From contig CAJUSJ010000074.1 of the NCBI GenBank assembly GCA_910588865.1, positions 1 through 19,643 on the forward strand: DNA of 19,643 bases, written 5' to 3'. The notes below the pieces were generated by a model that saw only the letters and a program-made list of their open reading frames with translations, was not told where the DNA came from and did not search any database. The translations under genes were made by a program, and so were the position numbers. This DNA comes from an uncultured Lachnospiraceae bacterium. Its GTDB lineage: Bacteria; Bacillota; Clostridia; Lachnospirales; Lachnospiraceae. Positions 5,571 through 13,445 of this stretch are shown one piece after another. Position 1 is the stretch's first letter; each line of letters opens with the position of its first letter.

Positions 5571-6215
5571 ATGCCAAGTCAGCGTTTTTACAGACTTTCG
5601 GAGGAGAAGCGGGCTTTGATCTGGAAAGCCTCCATGAAGGAGTTTATTTCTGCTCCCTACGAAAAGGTTTCCATCAACAAGATCACCAGGGACGCGGGCA
5701 TATCCAGAGGCAGCTTCTATACATATTTTGAAGACAAGAAGGATGTTCTGTCGTTTTTATTGGAGGATACCAGGAAAAAATGGGGAGCCTGCTGCCAGCA
5801 GCGTCTGGAGGATACGGACGGCGATCTTTGCTCTGCCATGGGAGCCCTCATGGAGTATGGGATGGAATTTTGCAGGAATAATAACCTGTTCCGGCTTCAC
5901 AGAAACCTGGTCATGTACCCGGGCGCGGTGTTAACGGAAGGCATAGAAAAAGACTTTGATTTTGAACGGGTTATTGGAGAGGACTTCTTTGGAAAGATTG
6001 ACCGTTCCCGCCTGAAGGATGGGACGGATCAAGGGGTTGTGCTTCTGATAAAGCTGTGCGTCGCGTGCATGATGGCCGCTTTTACAGAATATTATAAATA
6101 CCCGGAAAAGGAAGAGATCATCAAAGCAGAGTATCAGAAAGCACTGAGGATATTGTGCTATGGAGCCTATAAGACTCCGCAAAAAGATCGGTTGGAGGAG
6201 AAAGTTAATGAGTAA
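5571..6215 (+). CDS. TetR/AcrR-family repressor of the efflux operon
   Basis: A 214-residue regulator with an N-terminal TetR helix-turn-helix (about 10-56: EKVSINKITRDAGISRGSFY then TYFEDKKDVL) and a divergent helical ligand/dimer domain. It is first in the operon and overlaps the fusion-protein start by 8 nt. Twin TGACA-N3-TGTCA operators sit on its promoter, so I infer autorepression relieved by a pump substrate. ATG 5571 is preferred to ATG 5565, because AAGGGGG (5558-5564) abuts the latter but lies 6 nt from the former, and MPSQRFYRLSEEKR resembles the usual start of this subgroup. The inducer cannot be read from sequence. Confidence 0.92.
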   Translation: MPSQRFYRLSEEKRALIWKASMKEFISAPYEKVSINKITRDAGISRGSFYTYFEDKKDVLSFLLEDTRKKWGACCQQRLEDTDGDLCSAMGALMEYGMEFCRNNNLFRLHRNLVMYPGAVLTEGIEKDFDFERVIGEDFFGKIDRSRLKDGTDQGVVLLIKLCVACMMAAFTEYYKYPEKEEIIKAEYQKALRILCYGAYKTPQKDRLEEKVNE

Positions 6216-7260
6216 AGGAGCAAAGATTGCGGCAGCATTGGTTGTTGTTGTGGCAGTGGGAGCTTTTGTCGGGATTCGCTTTAAGGCTCCCGAGAGTGTG
6301 CCGGAAGCCGTAGCGCCGCCGGTGGTAAGAGTGAGACAGCCGGAGACCGGAGATATTGAGCTATTTCGGGGTATGACGGGAACTGTAGAAGCGTCGGACA
6401 GTGTTTATGTGATCCCCAAGGCGGCAGGGGAGATTACGGCGGTCTATGTAAAGAATGGGGACTATGTGACAGAGGGACAGCTTTTGTGCGAGATCGACAC
6501 CAAGCAGGTGGATGCGGCGAAGCTCCAGCTGGATGCGGCCAGGATCGCCCTCCAGGATGCCAACAAGAACCTGGAGCGGATGAATGTGCTCTACGCCAGC
6601 GGGGATATTTCCGCGCAGGCCTTTGAACAGGTTCAAAGCGGCGCTAAGTCCGCTAAGATCCAGTATGATTCCGCCAAGCTGGCCTATGATTACCAGATCG
6701 AATTCAGCAGCGTTACCGCCACGATTTCCGGCAAAATAGAGTCCTGCAATATGGAGGTCCACGGCATGGCCACACAGTCCAGCCCCCTGTGCGTTATCTC
6801 CAGTGAGGGACAGAAGGTGGTGACGTTCGCGGTTCCGGAGGCGGTTCTGCCCCACGTAAAGGAGGGGGAAGGAATCCGGATCGAGAAGGCGGGAAGCGAG
6901 TATCAGGGAACGGTGACAGAGGTGAACACCATGGTGGACCCGGCCACGGGTTTGTTTAAGGTGAAAGCGTCCCTTGACCAGGGAGACGCTCTTCCGAACG
7001 GTACGGTTGTCAAGCTGTATATCACCTCAGATAAAGCGGAAAATGTGCTGACCATCCCTGTGGACTCTGTCTATTATGACAATGGAAATCCTTATGTGTA
7101 CACCTACGATGACGGGATTGTGCACAGGACCGATATCGAGACAGGAATCAGCGATTCAGAAAATATTCAGATCCTCTCCGGAGTGTCGGCTGCGGATCAG
7201 GTGATTATTACCTGGAGTCCGGAGCTGTACGAAGGGGCACCTGCAGTGGCGGCTGAATAG
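6208..7260 (+). CDS. RND efflux periplasmic-adaptor/membrane-fusion protein (AcrA/HlyD family)
   Basis: Adaptor that links the RND pump to an outer conduit. The 350-residue protein starts with a short basic segment and a membrane anchor (about 5-24, no lipobox Cys), then a lipoyl half (VYVIPKAAGEITAVYVKNGD, 66-85). An alpha-hairpin (about 100-165), the second lipoyl half (FSSVTATISGKIE), a beta-barrel domain (about 215-290) and a membrane-proximal domain follow. At the hairpin tip, RMNVLYASGDIS has Arg124, Leu128 and Ser135 at the spacing of the RLS motif by which AcrA-type adaptors dock on TolC. ATG 6208 has GGAGGAG at 6194-6200 and overlaps tetR by 8 nt. The RND gene follows after 14 nt. 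The hairpin is short, as in AcrA-type rather than HlyD-type adaptors. Confidence 0.92.
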   Translation: MSKGAKIAAALVVVVAVGAFVGIRFKAPESVPEAVAPPVVRVRQPETGDIELFRGMTGTVEASDSVYVIPKAAGEITAVYVKNGDYVTEGQLLCEIDTKQVDAAKLQLDAARIALQDANKNLERMNVLYASGDISAQAFEQVQSGAKSAKIQYDSAKLAYDYQIEFSSVTATISGKIESCNMEVHGMATQSSPLCVISSEGQKVVTFAVPEAVLPHVKEGEGIRIEKAGSEYQGTVTEVNTMVDPATGLFKVKASLDQGDALPNGTVVKLYITSDKAENVLTIPVDSVYYDNGNPYVYTYDDGIVHRTDIETGISDSENIQILSGVSAADQVIITWSPELYEGAPAVAAE

Positions 7261-7274
7261 AGGAGGCGAGGTGT

Positions 7275-10200
7275 ATGAATATAACAAAAACTGTCCTTAA
7301 AAGGCCTGTAACCACGGTGATGGTGGTGCTGTGTCTGATCGTGTTCGGACTTTCATCGGTGCTGTCCTCCAAGCTGGAGCTGACACCGTCCATGGATATG
7401 CCCATGCTGGTGGTATTTACCATTTATCCGGGGGCAAGTCCGGATGATGTAAATGAGCTGGTGACCCGGCCCATTGAGGATGAGACGGGAACACTGACCG
7501 GTATCAAGGGGGTCACCAGTGTGTCTGGCGAGAATTCCTCCATTGTTCTTCTGGAGTACGAGTACGGAACGGATATCGACGACGCCTACGATGACTTGAA
7601 AAAGAAGATGGATGTCCTCCAGGCCGGGTTCCCTGACGATGCCCAGGACCCTGTGATCATGGAGATGAATATCAACGACATGGCCAGTATCACTTTGGCG
7701 GTGAACAACGATACCAGAGAGAATTTATATAACTATGTCAATGACACCATAGTGCCGGAATTCGAGAAACTGTCCTCCGTGGCCAGCGTGGATATCAGCG
7801 GCGGTCGCAAAGAGTATGTAAAGATTGAGCTGATCCCGGAAAAGCTGACCCAGTACCGCCTCAGCATGAACGCCGTGGCCTCCGCCATCAGCAGCGCTGA
7901 CTTTTCTTTCCCCGTGGGGGACGCCCAGGTAGGCGGGCAGAGCCTTTCCGTGTCCGCCGGAGTGGATTACGACACCGCGGAGAGCCTAAAGAGTATCCCT
8001 ATTACTCTTGGAAACGGCAATATCATTTACTTGGAAGATGTGGCTAATATATACACCTCCCTGGAAGAGGCGTCAGGAATCGGCCGTTACAATGGCAGGG
8101 ATACCATTGCCATCGGCATTAAAAAACAGCAGAGCAGCAGTGACGTGGAAGTATCCCGGAACGTTATGAGGGTTATTGGCCAGCTGCAGGCTGGTGATCC
8201 CAATCTGGAGATCGTGGTGGTGGACGATAACAGTGAGATGATTAAATCTTCTTTAACCTCAGTCCTGCAGACCATGGCCATGGCTGTGATGGTGTCCATG
8301 GTGATCATCTTCCTGTTCTTCGGAGATCTGAAGGCATCGCTGATTGTGGGAACTTCCATCCCCATCTCCATCCTGGCGGCTTTGATCGCCATGAGCGCTA
8401 TGGGATTTTCCTTAAATGTCATCACACTGAGCAGCTTGGTTCTTGGCGTGGGCATGATGGTGGATAACTCTATCGTTATGCTGGAGAGCTGTTTCCGCTC
8501 CACAAAGGGAGTGGGATTTAGGGAATACACGGAAGCGGCCTTAAAAGGAAGCGGTGTGGTGCTCCAGTCCATTATAGGCGGAACGCTGACTACCTGTGTG
8601 GTGTTTCTTCCCATGGCGTTTCAGGAAGGCATGTCGGGGCAGATGTTCAAGCCCCTGGGATTTACCATTGTGTTCTGTATGCTGGCTTCCCTGATCTCCG
8701 CCATGACCATTGTGCCTCTGTGCTATACCATATACCGGCCTAAGGAGAGGGAGCGGGCGCCTCTGTCAGGGATGATAAAGGGGCTTCAGGATAGTTACCG
8801 GAGCATTATGAGGGTGATTCTTCCCAAGAGGAAAACCGTGATCTTTACGTCGATTCTTCTGCTGGCCGTGTCCATTGTCCTGGCCACAAGGCTGGGTATG
8901 GAGCTGATCACATCGCCGGACCAGAACTCTGTAAATATATCCATTGAGACCCGGCCGGGCCTGAAGGTGGAGCGGGTGGATGAGATCCTTAAGAAAGCGG
9001 AGGCTATTGTCACGTCAGAGGACAATCAGGTCTATGTGGATTCCTACATGCTCTCCTTCGGTTCTACAGGATTGAGCATGAGCGGCGGTTCCGCGGCCAC
9101 CCTGACAGCTTATCTGAAAGATGACTGTCCCTTAGAGACAGATGAGGTGATCAAGCTGTGGAAGCCGGCGCTTACCAGCATCCCTGATTGTGATATCACT
9201 CTCAGCGCCAGCAGCATGATGGGTTCCATGATGACCATAGCGGACGGCTTTGAGGTGATTTTAAAGAGCACCCAGTATGACAGCTTAAAGGAAGTTTCCG
9301 ACAGTATTGTCAAGCAGCTGACAGACAGGCCGGAAGTCACCAGGATCCATTCCAGCCTGGAAAACGCGGCCCCCCTGATCAAGATCAACATTGACCCCAT
9401 CAAGGCCTCCGCGGAAGGATTATCGCCGGTCCAGGTGGCGGGGATGATCAATACGATGCTCAGCGGCACCGAGGCCACCACCCTGGAGGTAAACGGCAAT
9501 GAGGTCAGCGTTATGGTGGAGTACCCGGACGACGAGTATGCTGCCCTGGATCAGGTCAAGGGCATCGTGATCCCAACGGCCACAGGAGCCTCCGTGGCCC
9601 TGTCGGATATCGGCGAGGTGGTTTTCCAGGACAGCCCCTTGAGCATTATGAGATCAGATAAAGAGTACCAGGTGACCATTACCGGAGATTACACTGACAT
9701 GGTGGATACAGAAGATGACAGAGCGGTAGATGACATGAAAAAGCTGCTCATGAGGGAAGTGGTGACTCCCACCATGAACGCGGACATTTCCGTGGCCCAG
9801 AATGCCATGGATGAGAGTATGATCGAGGAGTTGGGAGGTCTTTTGGAGGCCGTGCTGATCGCGGTGTTCCTGGTATTTGTGGTGATGGCGGCTCAGTTTG
9901 AATCGCCCAAGTTTTCCATCATGGTCATGACCACCATCCCCTTCGCGCTCATCGGCTCCTTTACATTTCTCTTTGTGGCCGATGTGCCCATCAGCATGCC
10001 CACTATGCTGGGATTCTTGATGCTGGTAGGAACTGTGGTGAATAATGGTATCCTGTATGTGGATACGGTGAATCAGTACCGACAGGAGATGGATATGGAG
10101 ACCGCCCTTGTGGAGGCGGGAGCCACCCGTCTGAGGCCCATCCTTATGACCACCCTGACCACCATTGTGGCCATGATCCCCATGTGTCTGGCCTACGGGG

Positions 10201-10343
10201 ACGCGGGAGAGATGATGCAGGGTCTGGCCCTGGTAGATGTGGGAGGATTGGTTGCCTCCACCATGTTGGCGCTGTTGATGCTTCCGGCTTATTACTCTGT
10301 CATGAGCAGAAGGAAGAAGAGGATGCCGGTGCTTGAAGATTAA
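7275..10343 (+). CDS. RND-family efflux transporter (HAE1/SwrC-like)
   Basis: Inner pump of the tripartite system, a proton-driven antiporter of the RND superfamily, probably a trimer in the cytoplasmic membrane. At 1022 residues it is full length. It shows TM1 (about 12-31), the first porter domain opening with PGASPDDVNELVTRPIEDE, the TM2-TM6 cluster (about 330-490), TM7 (about 521-540), the second porter domain, and TM8-TM12 (about 855-1010). TM4 carries GVGMMVDNSIVMLE (D397, N398), where AcrB has two Asp. TM10 carries VGTVVNNGILYVD (N923, N924), where AcrB has the relay Lys. So the proton path keeps one Asp and lacks the Lys, which I recall for SwrC/YerP-like Gram-positive members. The ribosome site GAGGAGG precedes ATG 7275. 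The substrate is unknown; amphiphiles, bile-like compounds or drugs are possible. Confidence 0.95.
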   Translation: MNITKTVLKRPVTTVMVVLCLIVFGLSSVLSSKLELTPSMDMPMLVVFTIYPGASPDDVNELVTRPIEDETGTLTGIKGVTSVSGENSSIVLLEYEYGTDIDDAYDDLKKKMDVLQAGFPDDAQDPVIMEMNINDMASITLAVNNDTRENLYNYVNDTIVPEFEKLSSVASVDISGGRKEYVKIELIPEKLTQYRLSMNAVASAISSADFSFPVGDAQVGGQSLSVSAGVDYDTAESLKSIPITLGNGNIIYLEDVANIYTSLEEASGIGRYNGRDTIAIGIKKQQSSSDVEVSRNVMRVIGQLQAGDPNLEIVVVDDNSEMIKSSLTSVLQTMAMAVMVSMVIIFLFFGDLKASLIVGTSIPISILAALIAMSAMGFSLNVITLSSLVLGVGMMVDNSIVMLESCFRSTKGVGFREYTEAALKGSGVVLQSIIGGTLTTCVVFLPMAFQEGMSGQMFKPLGFTIVFCMLASLISAMTIVPLCYTIYRPKERERAPLSGMIKGLQDSYRSIMRVILPKRKTVIFTSILLLAVSIVLATRLGMELITSPDQNSVNISIETRPGLKVERVDEILKKAEAIVTSEDNQVYVDSYMLSFGSTGLSMSGGSAATLTAYLKDDCPLETDEVIKLWKPALTSIPDCDITLSASSMMGSMMTIADGFEVILKSTQYDSLKEVSDSIVKQLTDRPEVTRIHSSLENAAPLIKINIDPIKASAEGLSPVQVAGMINTMLSGTEATTLEVNGNEVSVMVEYPDDEYAALDQVKGIVIPTATGASVALSDIGEVVFQDSPLSIMRSDKEYQVTITGDYTDMVDTEDDRAVDDMKKLLMREVVTPTMNADISVAQNAMDESMIEELGGLLEAVLIAVFLVFVVMAAQFESPKFSIMVMTTIPFALIGSFTFLFVADVPISMPTMLGFLMLVGTVVNNGILYVDTVNQYRQEMDMETALVEAGATRLRPILMTTLTTIVAMIPMCLAYGDAGEMMQGLALVDVGGLVASTMLALLMLPAYYSVMSRRKKRMPVLED

Positions 10344-10354
10344 GGAGGATATTT

Positions 10355-11491
10355 ATGAGAAGCAAATACATAGCAATCCCCATGTCTCTGTGTGTGACAG
10401 CCGCTTTATCCCTGGGCCTTCCGGCCCGGGCCCTGGCTGCCAGTCCGGAGTTTGCCAGAACCCAGGAGGAGTGGGCCAGGCTTCGGGACAATGTTTTGGA
10501 ATATGAGGAGATTGAGGACCTGGTTCATGAGTACAATACAACGGTTCTAAACAATGAACAGCAGTATAGAAGGGACGGCAAAAAGACATCGGAGGATATG
10601 GTGGATGATCTTATGCGGCAGGCCGATGATTTCTGGGAAGCCGCCGGGGAGGCGGAAGATGACATGAACGCCATCTTAAACGAGATCAATGCCCGTCAGG
10701 CAGAGTCCAACGCGGAGAACAATGTGGACGACAGCACCACCCGGTATATCCAGTATGCTCAGACAGAGAAAAATGTGGTGGTTCAGGCCCAGACAGCCAT
10801 GAATACCTACTATAAACTTCAATATCAGTTAGAGTCCCTTAAGAAGAACAGGGAGCTTCTTGAGATGGTGCTTACCTCCACCCAGGGACGGCAGGGCCAG
10901 GGCCTGGCCACCGCGGCGGAAGTGCTGACAGCCCAGCAGAACCTGCAGAGCGCGGATGCGCAGATCATTTCCATGGAGAATCAGATCGAGAGTACGAGAC
11001 AGAACCTGATCATCATGCTGGGCTGGGCCCAGGGAGCGCGGCCGGAGATTTGCCCCATGCCGGAGGCGGATGTGGAGAGAATCGGCTCCATGAATATAGA
11101 AGAGGATACCAAAAAAGCCCTGGAGGCGGACTATACTCTCCGTCTGCACCAGCAGAATCTGGAGAACTCAACCAATGACGAGAACCGCCGGATTTACAGC
11201 CAGTACGTGGAGGATGACAAACAGCAGATCGCCATGGCGGTCAGTGATTCCTATCAGAAAGTAATTCAGGCCAGGAACAGCCTGGACGAAGCGGTTACCA
11301 GCCTGGAGGTAGCCGAAAAAGCCTGGAACACAGCCAACACAAAATTCCAGTTAGGAGTTGTCAGCCGTCTGGAGCATCTTCAGGCAGAGACGGCGGCGGT
11401 GACGGCCCGGCAGGATTTGGAAGTGAAAAAACTGGAGCTGTTCCAGGCCATGGAAACCTATGACTGGGTAATAAAGGGAGTGAGATCATGA
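10355..11491 (+). CDS. TolC-like protein 1, apparently without beta-barrel segments
   Basis: A secreted, almost wholly helical 378-residue protein related to the TolC/outer-membrane efflux family. A signal peptide (1-28) ends ARALA before ASP. Two TolC-like repeats follow, each with a helix-tip motif: GQGLATAAEVLTAQQ (181-195) and FQLGVVSRLEHLQAE (331-345). The segments that hold the paired beta-strands in TolC (here about 65-130 and 262-292) are short, strongly charged and helical-looking (QADDFWEAAGEAEDDMNAIL; STNDENRRIYSQYVEDDKQQ), with no alternating barrel pattern and no C-terminal tail. E. coli TolC is 471 residues mature, this about 350. AGGAGG overlaps the RND stop; the gene overlaps the next by 4 nt (ATGA). 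It shares WxRLxDNVLEYxEIxxLV with its neighbour. Family membership is fairly sure; loss of the barrel is inferred. Confidence 0.82.
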   Translation: MRSKYIAIPMSLCVTAALSLGLPARALAASPEFARTQEEWARLRDNVLEYEEIEDLVHEYNTTVLNNEQQYRRDGKKTSEDMVDDLMRQADDFWEAAGEAEDDMNAILNEINARQAESNAENNVDDSTTRYIQYAQTEKNVVVQAQTAMNTYYKLQYQLESLKKNRELLEMVLTSTQGRQGQGLATAAEVLTAQQNLQSADAQIISMENQIESTRQNLIIMLGWAQGARPEICPMPEADVERIGSMNIEEDTKKALEADYTLRLHQQNLENSTNDENRRIYSQYVEDDKQQIAMAVSDSYQKVIQARNSLDEAVTSLEVAEKAWNTANTKFQLGVVSRLEHLQAETAAVTARQDLEVKKLELFQAMETYDWVIKGVRS

Positions 11492-12633
11492 GATCCAAAA
11501 AAAAGATGACAGCCATTGGCCTGGCCTGCCTTCTGACAGTATCAGCCCCATTTGGCTCCATGGCTCAGGAGAAGCCGGAGTCCATGGACCAGGAGACATG
11601 GGAAAGGCTTCAGGACAATGTGCTGGAGTATGATGAGATCGGAAATCTGGTGGAATATTATAATCCTACCTATCAGCAGGCCCTCCAGAATGTCCAGATC
11701 AATATCCAGCCCTACGAGGATGCGGCGGAGCAGCTTCGAGGGACGGCCAAAGAGCTGATCGATGACGCCAAAAACGAAAAAGACGACAACGTGATGCTTT
11801 ACATGACCTACCGGGGCTACGCAAAAGGTTATCAGGAGGCGGCAAAGACCTTTGAGAAGGTGGCACAGAAGATAAAAAGCTCTACCAGGAGTACCCTGAA
11901 CAGTGCCAGGAAGCAGCTTACCTCCGGCGTCCAGCAGCTGATTTTGGGATATTATCAGGCTCTTGCCTCCAAAGAGCTGGTGGACACGGCGGCAGAATTG
12001 TCCCAGGCAGCTTATGATTCCACCCTGACCCAGAGAAATCTTGGGATGGCCACTGACGGGGATGTGCAGTCAGCCCTCAAGTCCCTCCAGTCGGCCCAGG
12101 CCCAGCAGCAGAGCCTTAACGATACTTTGACAAGCCTTAAGAGGAACCTCCAGTTTATGACAGGGTGGTCCTATGACGCCCAGGTGGACATCGGGGAGGC
12201 CCCGGTTCCGGATCTGTCCAGGATCGACGGCATGAATCCGGAAAATGACCTGCCCACAGCCATTGGCAACAACTACACGCTGCTGGGGCAGAGGAGGGCC
12301 TCAGCCAACAGCACGGCGGACCGGGATGCCAAGATGAGAACTTTAGATGAGTCGGAAGCCAAGATCAAGGTACAGCTTGACACCCTGTACCAGGAGGTCG
12401 CGCAGAGCAAGGCAGCCTATGAGGCTTCCCTCCTGGCCCTGGAGAGCGCGAACCTTACTATGGCAGGCAATGAGAAAAAATATGAGATGGGAATGCTTGG
12501 CAGGCTGGAGTATCTCCAGCTGAAGCTGGCCTACCTTCAGCAGAAGATGGCCGCGGACGCCGCTTCCCTGAACCTGGTCCAGGCCATTGAAAACTATAAC
12601 TGGGCCGTGGAGGGGCTGGCGGATATCAGCTGA
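11488..12633 (+). CDS. TolC-like protein 2, tandem paralogue, apparently without beta-barrel segments
   Basis: Second exported TolC-family protein, 381 residues, signal peptide 1-26 (cleavage after SMA, before QEKP). It shares the N-terminal block WERLQDNVLEYDEIGNLVEY (38-57) with protein 1, and the same two tip motifs, TQRNLGMATDGDVQSAL (181-197) and YEMGMLGRLEYLQLK (332-346). Both also share a linker between halves (GWSYDAQVDIGEAPVPD here, GWAQGARPEICPMPEAD there). The stretches at about 75-130 and 262-295 that should hold beta-strands are hydrophilic helix (RASANSTADRDAKMRTLDES). The pair arose by duplication but is now well diverged, so a mixed trimer or two alternative tubes are both possible. 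It ends the operon 7 nt from the convergent spoIIR stop. Confidence 0.82.
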   Translation: MRSKKKMTAIGLACLLTVSAPFGSMAQEKPESMDQETWERLQDNVLEYDEIGNLVEYYNPTYQQALQNVQINIQPYEDAAEQLRGTAKELIDDAKNEKDDNVMLYMTYRGYAKGYQEAAKTFEKVAQKIKSSTRSTLNSARKQLTSGVQQLILGYYQALASKELVDTAAELSQAAYDSTLTQRNLGMATDGDVQSALKSLQSAQAQQQSLNDTLTSLKRNLQFMTGWSYDAQVDIGEAPVPDLSRIDGMNPENDLPTAIGNNYTLLGQRRASANSTADRDAKMRTLDESEAKIKVQLDTLYQEVAQSKAAYEASLLALESANLTMAGNEKKYEMGMLGRLEYLQLKLAYLQQKMAADAASLNLVQAIENYNWAVEGLADIS

Positions 12634-12647
12634 CAGGCGGTCAGCTG
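12627..12647. terminator. Hairpin holding both convergent stop codons
   Basis: CAGCTGAC (12627-12634), loop AGGCG, GTCAGCTG (12640-12647): a perfect 8-bp stem. The stop of TolC-like protein 2 (12631-12633) and the minus-strand stop of spoIIR (12641-12643) both lie in the arms. No T-run follows on either strand, so it may be a bidirectional 3' end structure rather than an efficient intrinsic terminator. Confidence 0.45.
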
Positions 12648-13270
12648 GTCTGAGCCTGGGGCAGCAGAAGCTCCAGCAGCTTCAGGCGGATCCGGACCCG
12701 CGCGGCAGGGTCCATGACAGCTGAGAAGTCTTCTTCAGGAAGAAGGCCTCTCAGCTCTTCTTTTGATTGTTCCGGAATAACACCGTGGGTGCTGTCAATG
12801 AAGCACAAGGACGGGTAGAGGACGCACCACCAGTTCCGCCCCCGCCCTTCTCCCAGGACTACCTGCACAGTGTCATAAGTACCGCAGGGGAGCACCAGGT
12901 CGCCGTAGGCTTTTGTGGGAAAATAAGCCTGTGTCACACGGATACTGGCATGCTGCTTATATCCCAGATTCGCGAGAAAATCATCGGCACAACGTTCAAG
13001 CTCTTTTTGATTCTCTTCTACGTAAGTACAAAATTCTTCCTTCGAATCCGCCCCGCAGCCTTCGAGCCGCTCTAAAAGCATGGACCTGACCTGGTTTTTG
13101 ACAGCCTGGTCTTTGCGGCTGTTGGAGTTGGCGATCACATGGAAACGCAGGATCTGGGGCGCGACCCGGTCCGCTAAATTTCTATCCTGACAGTATCCCC
13201 ATAAAACAGAACAGAGGAACGCCAGAAGAAAACAGGAAGCTGACATCAGCAGTGTTTTTTGATATTTCAT
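12641..13270 (-). CDS. spoIIR: Stage II sporulation protein R
   Basis: Forespore-made secreted signal protein that triggers SpoIIGA to process pro-sigma-E in the mother cell. The 209-residue product has one N-terminal hydrophobic segment (about 6-27, LLMSASCFLLAFLCSVLWGY) acting as signal or anchor. The family hallmark ILRFHVIANSNSRKDQAVKN follows, then VRSMLLERL, and a beta-rich C-terminal domain with YFPTKAYGDLVLPCGTYDTV and GRNWWCVLYPSLCFID. I chose the ATG at 13270 because GAGG lies 8 nt upstream; the in-frame ATG at 13294 has no ribosome site. It is convergent with the efflux operon and divergent from ddl. A candidate sigma-F promoter lies at 13311-13339. Confidence 0.93.
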   Translation of the reverse strand: MKYQKTLLMSASCFLLAFLCSVLWGYCQDRNLADRVAPQILRFHVIANSNSRKDQAVKNQVRSMLLERLEGCGADSKEEFCTYVEENQKELERCADDFLANLGYKQHASIRVTQAYFPTKAYGDLVLPCGTYDTVQVVLGEGRGRNWWCVLYPSLCFIDSTHGVIPEQSKEELRGLLPEEDFSAVMDPAARVRIRLKLLELLLPQAQTS

Positions 13271-13306
13271 AATTGCATCCTCACTTTTTTTCATTTACTT
13301 TGTCAT

Positions 13307-13334
13307 TTGTAATTATTTCCATATATGATATAAT
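13307..13334 (+). promoter_or_regulatory. Candidate sigma-A promoter of ddl-murI
   Basis: TTGTAA (13307-13312), a 16-nt spacer and a perfect TATAAT (13329-13334), overlapping the divergent spoIIR promoter candidate. The leader to ATG 13446 would be about 105 nt. It contains a possible imperfect stem (GCCC/GGGC and GCAAA/TTTGC between 13362 and 13408). I recognise no riboswitch in it. Confidence 0.5.
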
Positions 13335-13339
13335 TAAAC
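13311..13339 (-). promoter_or_regulatory. Candidate sigma-F promoter of spoIIR
   Basis: On the minus strand GTTTA (complement of 13335-13339) is followed by 14 nt and GGAAATAATT (complement of 13311-13320). The latter fits the sigma-F -10 consensus GgnrAnAnTW at every position and the former fits GYWTA. The usual spacer is 15-16 nt, so this one is a base short. spoIIR is a classical sigma-F target, which supports the call. Confidence 0.45.
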
Positions 13340-13445
13340 ATAACTGTTCAGCGTCTTTACAGCCCCGGGCAAAAATTTATATGAGATCCCCCCGGGTATT
13401 TGCTGGGCGGTACCAATTAAACAAAAATAAGGAGACGGTTATCTT

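Noticed and set aside
13362..13408. Possible riboswitch or attenuator in the ddl leader
   Set aside because: Only an imperfect 4+5 bp stem with an internal loop; no known riboswitch or T-box motif is recognisable.
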